Assembly: GCA_011032825.1 (NCBI GenBank)
Contig: JAADJZ010000029.1
Span: 248,001 to 312,000 of the forward strand
DNA length: 64,000 nucleotides
Direction of reading: 5' to 3'
From: Massariosphaeria phaeospora
Taxonomy: Eukaryota; Ascomycota; Dothideomycetes; Pleosporales
Positions 12,084-21,998 of the stretch are shown here, piece after piece. The notes under the pieces are model-generated. The model made no database searches. It was not told the DNA's origin and was given only the letters and a program-made list of their open reading frames with translations. The first letter of the stretch is position 1. Every line of letters starts with the position of its first letter. Both the position numbers and the translations under genes were made by a program.

Positions 12084-12747
12084 GATGCTGGCGGGCGAAA
12101 GACTCGAGACCGGCCGCCGAGGACGATGACAGACATTTTGTTCTGTAGCAGATGTACCCGCGCAGTTCTAGCGGCGCGCGATCATGCAAGCGCTATGGGG
12201 ATGCGGGGTGCTCATACAAGAGCGAGTCTCGACGGACCAAGGGCCGGGAGAATTCACCGGCCAGGTATTGCTTCGGCCCAGAATGCACCGATGGACGGAA
12301 AACAGTCGCCTTCCATGTCACGAACGCGCTGCGCGAAACAGCAAAAGATGCGGGGCGAGACGACGACAAGACCGGTGATGCTGTGGTTGCGGATCGGGTG
12401 AGACGAAAGGGTTGGCGTTCAGCTGCGGTTTAAACTTTACGCTTTACGGTACGCCTTGTTGGCGCAGGGTAGGCTAAGCTCTACAGAGACTAGCGTAATA
12501 CCATGACCTGACTCCGCTCTGCTCTACCTGCACCCTCCCCTCGGCCTCATCCTGAACTTGGACCACTGACTTGGTATAATCTATTTCCGATGCGCACCTA
12601 GGTACGCTCTTGCCTCAACTACTGGTAGCACAAGCCCTACGTACAATACCTACTGTGCTAGATACGATAGGGCTTTGTAAAGATAGAGGTAGACTATCTA
12701 CTAGCTGCTAAAAACTCCTAGGCTGTCAAGAGGACACTATTCGTAAA
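12084..12747. other. Promoter side of the beta-galactosidase gene
   Basis: GC-rich near the galactosidase start, then AT-rich. It contains repeat copy R2 (12646-12690). No additional gene seen. Confidence 0.5.
12646..12690 (+). repeat. Short dispersed repeat R, copy 2
   Basis: Diverged copy of the 8645 repeat. It shares TACTGTGCTAGATACGATAG and GGGCTTTGTA with the other two copies. Confidence 0.5.
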
Positions 12748-13561
12748 GTGCACCGGGAACAAGCTACGTTCAAAGAAGACGTGGCACTTGGCCGCTCCCC
12801 GGCAAAACTGCTAGAGTTTCGTCGTTGGTCGCACGCGAGTGACAACTTTCGTGAACCCCACGGAACTCTCCAGGGACAAGACGAAATCACGAACCTAATC
12901 GACGAGTTCGCAGACAGTATTTTCCCAGAGGATTATGCCCTGCCTCCTTTTCTGACAAAGACCTCATCGCCGGATCCAGAGAGTCCGGGTGCGGACCTCT
13001 ACATGGAAGATCTACATATCCAAGACGATGACATGCCAGAACATCATCGTATCCAAGAGCCTCTCGAAAGTGAACGGGAGTTTAATTCCGCCCGTCCAAC
13101 CCACGCCAAAAACTCATGGAACAGAGTCTATGAAATGGGTCCTCGATGTGCGTGGGAAGATTATAGACTTCTCCAAACTGCCTGTTGCTACGCAGACAGA
13201 ACTCGAGCGGATTTTCCAACACTTCTACAGCGCCAAAGACGAGGTAGTCCCGCGATACTCTGACGCAGACGCAAAACGCCACAAAGTATTTACTACTATG
13301 GTCCGCAATCAACACAAACACGCTGACAGCGGGCGGTGTGTAAACAATATTGTTTGGAATCGATCCAAAGACCCAATGAAGTTTACCAAGTCCAACCAAG
13401 ACACCGCAAAGACTTGCGATGCTTGCTTCAATAAAGGGAGTATTTGCACTAGAATTATCACAGACCGGGATGAGTCCAAACTCTGTCTCTATGCGCTTCC
13501 AGACGACCGTCAGGTGGACAAAGACTGGCGATCTGTCCGCTTTTGGATTAATAAGACATAG
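12748..13561 (+). pseudogene. Frameshifted relic of a fungal hypothetical protein
   Basis: Two overlapping frames each carry half of a plausible protein. Frame one, up to about 13120, is acidic and ends ..NSWNRVYEM. Frame two, from about 13131 to the stop at 13561, continues WVLDVRGKIIDFSKLP through a region with TCDACFNKGSICTRI (a Cys-x2-Cys..Cys pattern) and ends RFWINKT. A one-base shift near 13125-13140 separates them, and no GT..AG pair there gives a normal intron. The upstream frame also lacks an ATG before residue ~90. The C-terminal half, with a CDxCFxKxxxC motif and a following LP..W..FW stretch, resembles lineage-specific hypothetical proteins common in Dothideomycetes; that is from memory of the family type, not a search. 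A sequencing error is an alternative to a true pseudogene. Confidence 0.5.
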
Positions 13562-14117
13562 GTCGGTAAACTTCTGTAGCATCGAGACACCAATTTAGAG
13601 CTTTTAATTTGCAGAATAACTTGCAGAGTGTTGAAACCACATCTATTATCGCACGTCATGTCCAGTCCAGCACACCGCGTCGATGCGCACGGCTCCGAGC
13701 TTCGCCTCTGCCCTCTCGTTGAGGGGCAAATCAACGAGAGCTCCACTACTTCAGCACTGAACCGTCACGAGCCGCTTCCCACGGAATTTCCACTTGTCAT
13801 CGTGCCGGTAGAGAGCGATTGTGATCACTTGGCCCGATCTCTTACGCTCGTGCGAGGGTGGCGATCACAGGGCATATACGCAAACAATCAGCAGTTGTCA
13901 GAATTGCACTCCCATATAACATATATTATCAACTAGCGAAGGTGATGAGTCCTGGATCTGGATGGTTATGCATGCCCAACACAAGCCTCTCAGAGAGCAG
14001 TCCACGGGTATCTACAGCACCTGAATCAACTCTGTCTGCAGGATATATGGTAGCCCGTTCGGTCTCTATGCATACTCTACCTTCTACTCCTACCTGAATC
14101 CTCTTATCTTGGACACA

Positions 14118-14631
14118 AGCCAGAGCTTCAAGTACAGCTCCAATGCTATAGTTCACCAACTCTCCGTTCCTGAAATTTCTACTACGTTCTTTGCGAAAGG
14201 GCCTCTGATAAATACGTAAGGTTGTAAAGCATTTATATTACTACTATATACGCATCGCTATACAGCCTACATAAGCCACAGCTTCGAATAGAGCTTCAAA
14301 GTTAGTTACACCAACTCTCAGTCTCCTGCCAGTAACCGTAAGTCAGACGCCTAGAAATTTCTGCTTCGTCCTTTGCAAAAGGGCGTTTTGCGAGATACGT
14401 ACGGTTTAAAGCAATTGCATCACTATCACGAGTGCATCGCCATAGCTACCGCATACAGAAGCCAGAGCTTCGAATATAGCGCTAACATTCTAGTTCGCGA
14501 ACTCTTACTTGCCTCCCAGCAACAGTAAACCGGACGCCTAGCAATTCCTGCTGCATCCTTCGCAAAAGGGCGCCTGCTGGGATACGTGGGTTGTAACCCA
14601 GTTGAATGATCCTTGCGCATACGGCTACATA
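14118..14631 (+). repeat. Three degenerate tandem units of about 155-185 bp
   Basis: Units begin near 14118, 14274 and 14460. Each starts with AGCCAGAGCTTCRA-type sequence. Each then contains AAATTTCTGCT-like text, TCCTTYGCAAAAGGGC, GATACGTA-like text and a run ending in GCATCGCYATA or GCATACGGCTACAT. Divergence between units is clear, with several indels. Confidence 0.7.
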
Positions 14632-14771
14632 CTCTCGCATGGCCTATCTATTACACCCACACCAATGGTCCTTGAAAGTAGAATCACCGAAGTCGTTTCT
14701 CTGAAAGTGAGAAAGATGCTCCTGATGCTCTAGCACGCATAAGCAATTCTAGCTCTCTCTTTCAGGGTTGA

Positions 14772-14815
14772 GGCCTGTCTTACAAAGTACTATCGTATAC
14801 AGCATAGTAAGTAAT
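14772..14815 (-). repeat. Short dispersed repeat R, copy 3 (inverted)
   Basis: The reverse complement carries the same 21-base block as the 8645 copy, followed by GATAGTACTTTGTAAGA, close to the 12.65 kb copy. Confidence 0.6.
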
Positions 14816-15018
14816 GCATTGAAAGAGCGTATGTTAAACTCTTTGGCTATTATACAGATGAAGTATTAGTCTCCATGAAGGTCACTCTAACTCCACCATG
14901 ACCTCTGGTGAGAAAAGAAACAAAGTCAATCTTGATATCCTTGAACCGGCCTCGGCCCATGCACGTCTCTCAAATGAATGCCATATAACAGATGATATCG
15001 TCCACCATAACAGAATAC

Positions 15019-17017
15019 CTACTCCTTGTCAGAAGCACTCACCGGCGGTACCTCGTCTGGGCCCCTCAACCGGGACCATTTGGGGACGAGCGTAAAGAGC
15101 GTGGCGACTCCAGCCATGGGGATGGCCAAGGCGAACGCTGCCCACAGACCATGGCTGTACGCTTCGAGGATGCCCGCGAGCTGCGCTGGCGTGAACAGAT
15201 GCCTGAGAGTCGTGGCATCGGCGCTAGCCACGCTGAAAGGGCTGATATCTGGGTTGGTTTCGCGAAGCTTGTTGATGAGCTCGTTCTGGAAGATGGACTG
15301 GCCAGCAGACACGACGATGGAACCACCCATGGACTGGAAGACTGTGACCATGCTATTAGCATATAAAGCAAGAAGGAGGGGTGGTGATGACTTACAAAGC
15401 ACGACGGAAGTTGTGGTGGCGACGTCAGAGGCCCTGACAATTCTTTGCGTCACGATGATAGGCACGTTGAAACAGCAGCCAAGTCCTATGCCGGCAATGA
15501 TCTGGTATCCAATCCACTCGCCAGCGCCAGAGTCTACCCCTAGGTTGAGAAGCAGGCCAGAGCCCACTGTTGTCATAATTCCGCCGAAAAGCATAAGCGG
15601 GTTCCAGACGCCGGTGACCGAAATGGAAACTCCAACGACGACCTGAATAATGGCTAGAGGCTGTTAGCTAGATTCATTGAATCAATTAGGCAACTTACTC
15701 ATGGCTAAAATTAAGGGTAGGAGACGGATGCCAGAGTCGACTGCACTCGTGCCTTTGACGGCCTGGAAATAGATGGGAAGGTAGAACAGGAGGATGTAGA
15801 AGTTTCCGGCAATGCTATTCACAGACAATTAGCGCACAAGTCATACAAAATGCTGAAGTAACCTACAAGAAGCAAAACAAGCAGCCTGGAGTGATGGTGC
15901 GGTGCTTCAGGAACCGTGGATGGATGAGCGCGCGCTCGCCCATCAGCCACTCATTCGCGGTGAAAGCGAGGCCAATGACAACAAATCCAACGAGCAATCC
16001 TATAACCTCGGAGTTATTCCATGCCTTAGAGACACCTCCCCACTGAAGAGCTAGCAGGTAGCAGACGACGGAAGCGCAGATCAGCGCGGTCCCCTGGATG
16101 TCCATTTGCAGCAGTTTTTCTTTGAGGGGAGCCTGGGCAGGCTTCGCGGCTCGGGGCGGGTGGAAGAAGAAAAACACGGCAGCAGCAGCGATACCACCAA
16201 AAGGCAGGTTGATGTAGAAGCACCAGCGCCAGCCGATGCCATCGGTAAAGGCTCCGCCAATCAGAGGTCCGACAATGCTCGCGATCGCGTACGTTGCTCC
16301 CAGGATACTGGTCATAGCTGGGCGGCTCTTCGACGGGGTCGAGAAGGCAATGATGATGTAGCATCCTGAGAATGTTCTATCAGAGGTTAGCTAACGGACC
16401 TCAGAGGACAGTTGGCCCCGCGAGACTGAATCGCATGGCACCATGATTATCAGGCATGATGATGTAATACGAGATTGACCTCTCAATCAGTACTAGCCAG
16501 GAGAGTCTCTTACCCAGCAACACCGGCTCCAGTAATGGCACGGCCGGCGATGAATGTGTCGCTGTTGGGCGCAACGGCGCAGATCAACGAGCCGATCTCG
16601 AAGACGAAGATACTGAACATGAACACAAGCTTGATGTTGAAGTACTTGAATGCTTTGCCCCACATGGATTGGGTGGCTGCCACGGGCAAGAAGAGAGCGG
16701 ACGCGTACCACCCGACATCTTCGAGCGACTGGAACTGATCCGTGATCTTGGGGATGGCGGTCGAGATGATGGTCAAGTCCAAGGAGGCCTGGTCTGCGTC
16801 AATTGCCTCCCTCTATCTTGTTCGACGTGGGCTGACTTACGAGAAAGATGCTAAAGACTAGGGCGACCACTATCATCCAGAATCGCAGTCCCGTGGGGTA
16901 TTCGCTCTCGTCGACTTCATCTTCAGGAAGAACAACGTGGGAGTCGGAAGATGCGGGCGTGGCCTCAGGCTTCGTATCGAAGGTGCCGGCAGCAACGTGT
17001 TCCTGCGAGGAGGTCAT
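15019..17017 (-). CDS. MFS drug:H+ antiporter (14-TM, DHA2 type), cluster efflux pump
   Basis: Plasma-membrane proton-driven exporter of small molecules. Minus-strand exons are 17017-16841, 16788-16514, 16376-15867, 15814-15699, 15653-15396 and 15341-15019. The introns are 52, 137, 52, 45 and 54 nt. Joining gives 552 residues in frame throughout. After an acidic cytosolic N-terminus the first helix leads into [17 protein letters not shown], the 14-TM family signature. [10 protein letters not shown] matches loop 2-3, [15 protein letters not shown] is motif C-like, and [20 protein letters not shown] is the TM5 antiporter motif, followed by [13 protein letters not shown]. These place it with fungal toxin/metabolite efflux pumps. 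At the edge of the terpene cluster it is the natural candidate to export the product. The substrate cannot be read from sequence. Confidence 0.92.
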
Positions 17018-17744
17018 GTTCGAGATGGAAGGAGTGTACAAGATACTGCAGCACAACGGAAGGTGCAAGTGGAGTATCAAGAAGGGCCGCCAGCTGCCAG
17101 GACATGATGCGGGGTGCCGGTGATGGTGGCTGGCTTTGAAGACCAGTAGCAGTCCCGAGCATCTGGAAACGGTCCCGAGCAGCTGGAGAACCCCTGCCGG
17201 AGGAGCCAAGACGGACCACAAGCGCACAGCGGGCGAACGATCTGATCAGCCTTACGGGGGATAACATGAGTGGCTGTTGCTGTTGGAGAGGGCCGGGGTC
17301 GGGGTTACCGCGAGCGGCAAGGCTCCGAGCGCCATCTCCCGGGGCTCCTAGCTGCGGCCATCAAGCGTGTCTGCGTCCGAGGCCGGCTTGTCGACCGATG
17401 GGGGTGGGCTTAGTTGGGCAATATTGTCGCGCCCACATCTGCGGGTGCTCAGCGAGTGCGTCAGCCAGCTGCTGAACGGCGCGGAAGGCTGACGTCCGAT
17501 TTTGGTCCGCGCCAGATGTCCGTCCCAGCACAGCGGGACCTGGGATTTGGGAACGGTGAACGGTGAGCGGCAGAGGTCAATCAGTTTTCCATCGCAACCG
17601 CATTCGATTCGACGGAGACAAGTAATGAGTGTGTCTCGGGTGGACTGTCTGGATACGGAGGTAGGTACATGCATCATGGCGCAGCCCTAGCGTGCCTGCA
17701 GATTCGCCCGTCCACCCGCCCGCCCCGCCCCGCCGACCTACCAC
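17018..17744. other. Promoter region of the MFS gene
   Basis: GC-rich spacer between two minus-strand genes. Open frames in it are antisense or low-complexity. It contains several CCG/CGG triplets that could serve Zn2Cys6 factors, but no clear inverted pair. Confidence 0.45.
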
Positions 17745-18401
17745 CTACACGGCAATCGCATCCCACGTCACCACCTCCACGCCCTCGACCTCGCCCGCCG
17801 TCTTGCCCTGCAACTGCGCCACCAGCCCGCGATCCTGCGCCTTCACCACGATGCCCCAAGTCCCGCCGTGCTGAAGCTCCTCTTGGTCTGCGTCCATGAT
17901 GTCCTTGCAGAACTCCCTCGACTTGGCGTGGCTCGCTTGATCCGTGACATTCCAAGCGGCCAGTACGGGCTTCGTGCCAACGACATCACGGGTGGTCTCT
18001 TCGAATGCCCGCCGCCCAGCGCCGCCGACGTGGAACAGTGCCGTGGTCGTCCTGGCGCTCAGGATCTCCGTCTGCGCTGGCGAGAGATTCGGCGTGTTGA
18101 GGTACACGGCGCCCTTCATGGTCAGGAGGTCGCCGAGCTCAATCAGCAGCGACATGATGGCGCCTCTCTCGAGAAACTTGGTGTGCAATTCGTCCGTGGG
18201 CCAAATGCCCGTCATTCCCAGCAACTGCTCTCTGGGGCCGTCGTCGCCTGGCGAGCTCAAAAGAAAGCGGAAGTGCTCGCCGCCGGCATCCTGGATTTCC
18301 GCAAGGCACTGCTGCAGGAATTTGACCAGACGCTCGTCCGTGGGTGCTAGTCCGTCTTTCAATTTCAGGTATGCAAACTCGAGCACTTGATCGTCGGCCA
18401 T
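17745..18401 (-). CDS. ABM-like (dimeric alpha-beta barrel) protein, function unknown
   Basis: Intronless 218-residue soluble protein without signal peptide or membrane segment. It appears to be built of two similar halves. Each half has a hydrophobic strand, a helix with FLQQCL- or FCKDIM-like text, a second strand and a GxWG/TGIW-type turn (MTGIWPTDE near residue 66; GGTWGIVVKAQDR near 185). A central helix AIMSLLIELGDLLTMKGAV precedes the second half. This pattern fits the fungal two-domain antibiotic-biosynthesis-monooxygenase-like fold. Such proteins occur in secondary metabolism, but many members have no known reaction. It sits between the efflux pump and a divergently transcribed P450 (511 bp apart), suggesting shared regulation with the cluster. 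Its catalytic role, if any, is open. Confidence 0.6.
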   Translation of the reverse strand: MADDQVLEFAYLKLKDGLAPTDERLVKFLQQCLAEIQDAGGEHFRFLLSSPGDDGPREQLLGMTGIWPTDELHTKFLERGAIMSLLIELGDLLTMKGAVYLNTPNLSPAQTEILSARTTTALFHVGGAGRRAFEETTRDVVGTKPVLAAWNVTDQASHAKSREFCKDIMDADQEELQHGGTWGIVVKAQDRGLVAQLQGKTAGEVEGVEVVTWDAIAV

Positions 18402-18912
18402 GGTGTGGTAGTTGATGTGAAGGTGTACGAATACGTGCTAGTATTAATGCAGCGTAGAAGCAGATTGCGTGTGCAAACACCACTTGGTTAGCTCTATACT
18501 TGAGCTATATAAAAGTGCACAACATGAGAACAGCTCACGTGAATCCCTATTGGGTCAACTCCGCAACCGTCCCATTAGTGCGTAAGACCACTTGTACTCT
18601 AGCACCGCCTTGGGACAGGTGCAATGTATTTCCCGAATCAGCCACTTGCGCCATTATCCATTAGCGTGTCTGCGCCGAGGCTGAACATGGCAAGTTTCCA
18701 GGCGAGGTGCAGCATGGATAGTCTTTCATACTTCTCCTTTAGGATAGTCATGTCTTGCTGTTGGAAGTGGCTTAACGGGCAAGTCTGCTGTACGCCTTAA
18801 AGTTGAGAAACTTGACCCATCGAATTCTTTTCTGAACCTCTTTTATACAGGCCGAACATTTCCGTCCGACTTCATTTGAGCACAGCAGCATCAGTCGGAC
18901 CAAAGAATCAAC
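18402..18912. promoter_or_regulatory. Divergent promoter between ABM-like gene and P450 A
   Basis: A 511-bp spacer separates two start codons pointing away from each other. It contains a TATATAAAAG box at about 18508. An inverted repeat, GTCCGACT..AGTCGGAC, lies at 18864-18900 just before the P450 start. Confidence 0.5.
18864..18900. promoter_or_regulatory. Perfect 8-bp inverted repeat before P450 A
   Basis: GTCCGACT at 18864-18871 and AGTCGGAC at 18893-18900 are perfect inverted copies with a 21-base spacer. They end 12 bases before the ATG. The arms contain CCG and CGG, the half-sites used by Zn2Cys6 regulators, but the spacer is long and the site may lie in the 5' UTR, so binding is a guess. 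Confidence 0.4.
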
Positions 18913-20655
18913 ATGACGGACGCATCATCGGTAGTGCCACCAGCCCCATTTCCGCTTGGCACCCTAAGCCTGTCCTCTGTGCTGGCTACGGGTCTCTTAA
19001 TTGTAAGTACAATTAATTTAATTGATCAATCAGAGTCGTGCAGTCGTTGCTAAGTTTATTGACTACCCACTAATATCAAACGCAACTGATGTGATTCGCA
19101 ACGATAATGTTGCATGACCTCTTCTCGAGCCTCGAGACTTTCGCTAACGTCACCACCACAGTCATTCATTTCACTTTTGTGGAACTATGTCTACAATCTC
19201 CACTTCCACCCGCTCGCCTCTTACCCGGGTCCGAAGCTCTGGGCAGCTTCCAGAATTCCGCATGAATACAGCTTGGTCCGAGGACGCATTACGCGTGACC
19301 TTGCGGTTCTTCATGCCCAATATGGCGATGTCGTTCGTGTAACGCCCACAACGCTCGCCTACATTCACCCGGATGCGTGGCCTGACATCTACGTCAGGAA
19401 GCCTGGACAGTCTGTGTTGCCGAAAGACATGAAGCGTTACTCGTACGATCTCTGCATTAACAACGCGCCCGAGAGCCTTACAGCTGATGAGCCAACCCAT
19501 TCGAGACTTCGCCGAGCCATGGCCTATGGCTTCAGTGAAAAGGCTCTCCGGGAACAGGAGCCTCTGGTGCAGTCTTTGATCGATCTATTCATCAACCAAA
19601 TGCGTAAGCGCGCCCACGACAAGATCGACATCTCAGCCTGGAGCAACTGGGCGACTTTCGACATTGTCGGTGAACTGGGCTTCGGTGAGACATTTGGCTG
19701 TCTTGCGAAAGGAGAATATCATCCCTGGGTGGCTCTCATCTTCGACGGAGTCAAAGGCGCCACCTTCCTCGGTGCCGCAAGGCAATTTCCTTGGCTAAGT
19801 GTCATCTTTCAGCGGCTCGTCGACTATTTCTTCATTGAGAAGCTCCGTGAACACAAGGGACTTGCTATCGAAAAGGTAGATCGCCGCCTTGCAGCCTCGA
19901 CGGACCGCAACGATATCGTGGGCCACATCATCCAGCATGATGGCAGCGCCAAAGAACTCTCGCGCGACGAGATCTACTCGAATCTCAATCTTATCATCAT
20001 GGGAGGCTCGGAGACGTCGGCTGCTGCCATCTCAGGTTGTGTCTACCATCTCTGTGCGTACCCTGACATGCGTCGGCGGCTTGAAGACGAGTTGCGTCAG
20101 TTCTCTTCCGAGAAGGACATTACCTTTGAGTCGACCTCGACCATGGAGTTCCTCGACGCCTTCATCCACGAAAGCATGCGTAAGTACCCTTCTCAGCCCA
20201 TCTCCACTCCGCGCGTTGCTCCCCCCGGTGGTTGCACGGTCGCAGGGAAATATGTGCCGGAAGGGACGAGCGTGGGCATCTATCAATCGGTAGCCTACAA
20301 TTCTGCGCGGAACTTCCGCGATCCGACAACGTTTGACCCGAGTCGATGGCTGGGGAATCCAAAGTACGAGAGCGACAGGAGAGATATCCTACGGCCGTTT
20401 TCGGTCGGGCATCGCAATTGCATTGGCAAACAGTGAGTCAGCCTTAATCATGATAACGTTTGACACTAGGGAGATGTTTGTGCTGACAGTCCATGCAGGC
20501 TCGCCTATTCTGAGATACGCGTCATCCTGTCGCGTTTGGTCTGGAATTTTGACATGGCGCTCTGCGAGGAAAGCAGAATGTGGACGGATCAACTGGCGTA
20601 CTGGATCTGGGCTCGACCGCCGCTCATGGTAAAATTGACGGAGAAAAAAGTCTAA
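18913..20655 (+). CDS. Cytochrome P450 A (CYP65/TRI11-like)
   Basis: Membrane-anchored heme monooxygenase, probably oxidising the cluster terpenoid. Exons are 18913-19002, 19162-20432 and 20499-20655, coding for 505 residues. Exon 1 supplies half of the N-terminal anchor (LSSVLATGLLI) and exon 2 continues it (SFISLLWNYVYNLHFHPLA). Visible motifs are the YPGPKLW proline-rich hinge, the I-helix GGSETSA (a variant of AGxxT), the ExxR in ESMRKYPS, a PERF-equivalent DPSRWL, and heme-binding FSVGHRNCIGKQ (Cys near residue 450). Intron 1 is 159 nt, three times the local norm, and contains copy B of the dispersed element. The gene ends only 51 bp from the convergent AflR-like regulator. Family assignment (isotrichodermin C-15 hydroxylase-like) is from overall look. 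Confidence 0.9.
19021..19103 (+). repeat. Dispersed short element, copy B (inside P450 A intron 1)
   Basis: Starts ATTGATCAATCAGAGTCGTG and continues through TTGACTACCCACTAATATC-like text and GATTCGCAACGAT. It lies wholly within the proposed 159-nt first intron of P450 A. Without it the intron would be about 76 nt. Confidence 0.75.
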
Positions 20656-20706
20656 GTCTAGCAAACGTAGTGTACCTACAGCCGTCCAACGCCAGATCTA
20701 TCGTAG

Positions 20707-21998
20707 CTATTCACCCATCTTCTCCCCCAGTTCGACTACCTTCTTCTCGTTCATGACAAGCTTAGAAAACTGTGATTGCGGTAGCGCGGACGACCCAATG
20801 GTCTTCATGTCCGCCAAGAACTCGGACAAATACCGCAGTTGCAAGAGAATGAGAGCCCGCATGAGACAATTCCACTCGCGTCCAGAACTCACTTCGTACT
20901 CACCCACAGCTAGGCTGTGGCCGAGCCCCTGACTTTCTTCAGTGTGCTTCGCATATCCGTTCACGACTTTGCTGCAGACTTTGACCAGTTTTTCGCAGAT
21001 GAACGTGAGTAGCATGAGCGTCTCGGTACGGGTGGTGCAGTCGGGGCAGCGCAGCAGCCGCTGGCAGCTCGACAAGGCGCCTTTGTTGGACGCCAGCGAA
21101 GCGTCGAGCGACGACTCGCCAACCACGGCAATGGACCCTTCCAAATCCTCAAGCAGAAACACAATGGTTTCCAGACAGTGGCACGTGCGTGTCCTCTGGT
21201 TCGCGGCTTCGAGGGGCACGGCATGCTGCGAGAAACTCTGGAATTGAGCATTCGTGTTGGACACCAGACTGCGGGGACTGATGGATGCAACGGGCGATGG
21301 GGGGAATGCTGTGTTCAGGTTGGCCAGGGGGGAAAAGCTGATTCGGTCCGAAGCGTCGGATCCGGGGCACAAGCCATGGGTAAACTCTTTGAAGTCTTTG
21401 AAGTCTGTATCGAACAGCGGGACAAGATCCTTCAACAGGTCGCTGGTATGGTCCAGTCCGAGATCCAGCCCAAGCAATTCCATGTCGTCAAGCGCTTGTG
21501 TAGGCTCTAGGATCTCTTCAGCATGGGTCTCGAGGGGGTTCGATGGTGGTGGAGTGATGGTGGTTGGCTGCTCCGTGAGTGGTACGGAACCCAAGTCCAT
21601 GGGCTCGTACGTGGACGGGGGAAGGAGCGGGGGTGAGGGAGGCCTGGAGATCGACGTGCGGGTTGCTCGCCTGCCTTTCCTCGAAGACTTGGCTTGGCTG
21701 GAGTCGTTATATGTGCACGACCTAGACAGAGCAGAGCATCGCGTGCAGCCATTACTGTCGCCGCTGCATCGAAGCTAACAGGCGAGTCAGTCGGGTCAGA
21801 TGTGGTGCTGCACAGAGCAGAAAGTACCTTCTTCCGACGGCAGTAGTCACAGGCCGAGTGCTGGAGCATGCTACATGGAGATTAGGATATGGCTCTGGCA
21901 CTTTACAGTTGCGGACAAAAGACTAACTCAAATGCTCCCGCCTTCTTCACAAACTTGATGTCGTTCTCTCGGGCGTCGTACTGCAGCATGCCAAACAT
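20707..21998 (-). CDS. AflR-like Zn2Cys6 pathway regulator
   Basis: Nuclear binuclear-zinc-cluster transcription factor, likely the cluster-specific activator. Proposed minus-strand exons are 21998-21928, 21870-21828 and 21774-20707 (introns 57 and 53 nt), coding for 393 residues. The second intron splits the DNA-binding domain; joining gives CDYCRRKKLRCSGDSNGCTR followed by a two-cysteine end, a perfect C-x2-C-x6-C-x6-C-x2-C-x6-C. The C-terminal half matches the AflR family pattern: a leucine-rich segment starting CHCLETIVFLL, then LLRCPDC, TLMLLTFICEKLVK and ILLQLRYLSEFL. The 24-residue N-terminal exon is the least certain part; translation could instead begin at the ATG at 21869. The gene is convergent with P450 A, and a second P450 lies 1 kb beyond its start. 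Confidence 0.85.

Larger units (their letters stand above)
13562..15018. other. Repeat-bearing intergenic region
   Basis: No gene supported. It holds degenerate tandem repeats (14118-14631) and repeat copy R3 (14772-14815). The 3' end of the MFS gene lies at 15019. Confidence 0.6.

Noticed and set aside
15654..15698. Resemblance of MFS intron 4 (ATTGATTCAATGAATC) to the start of the dispersed element
   Set aside because: Only a short AT-rich palindrome matches; the rest of the element is absent.
20942..21778. Long plus-strand open frames opposite the AflR-like gene
   Set aside because: They are antisense shadows; the minus strand has a complete Zn2Cys6 motif, splice sites and the AflR C-terminal pattern.
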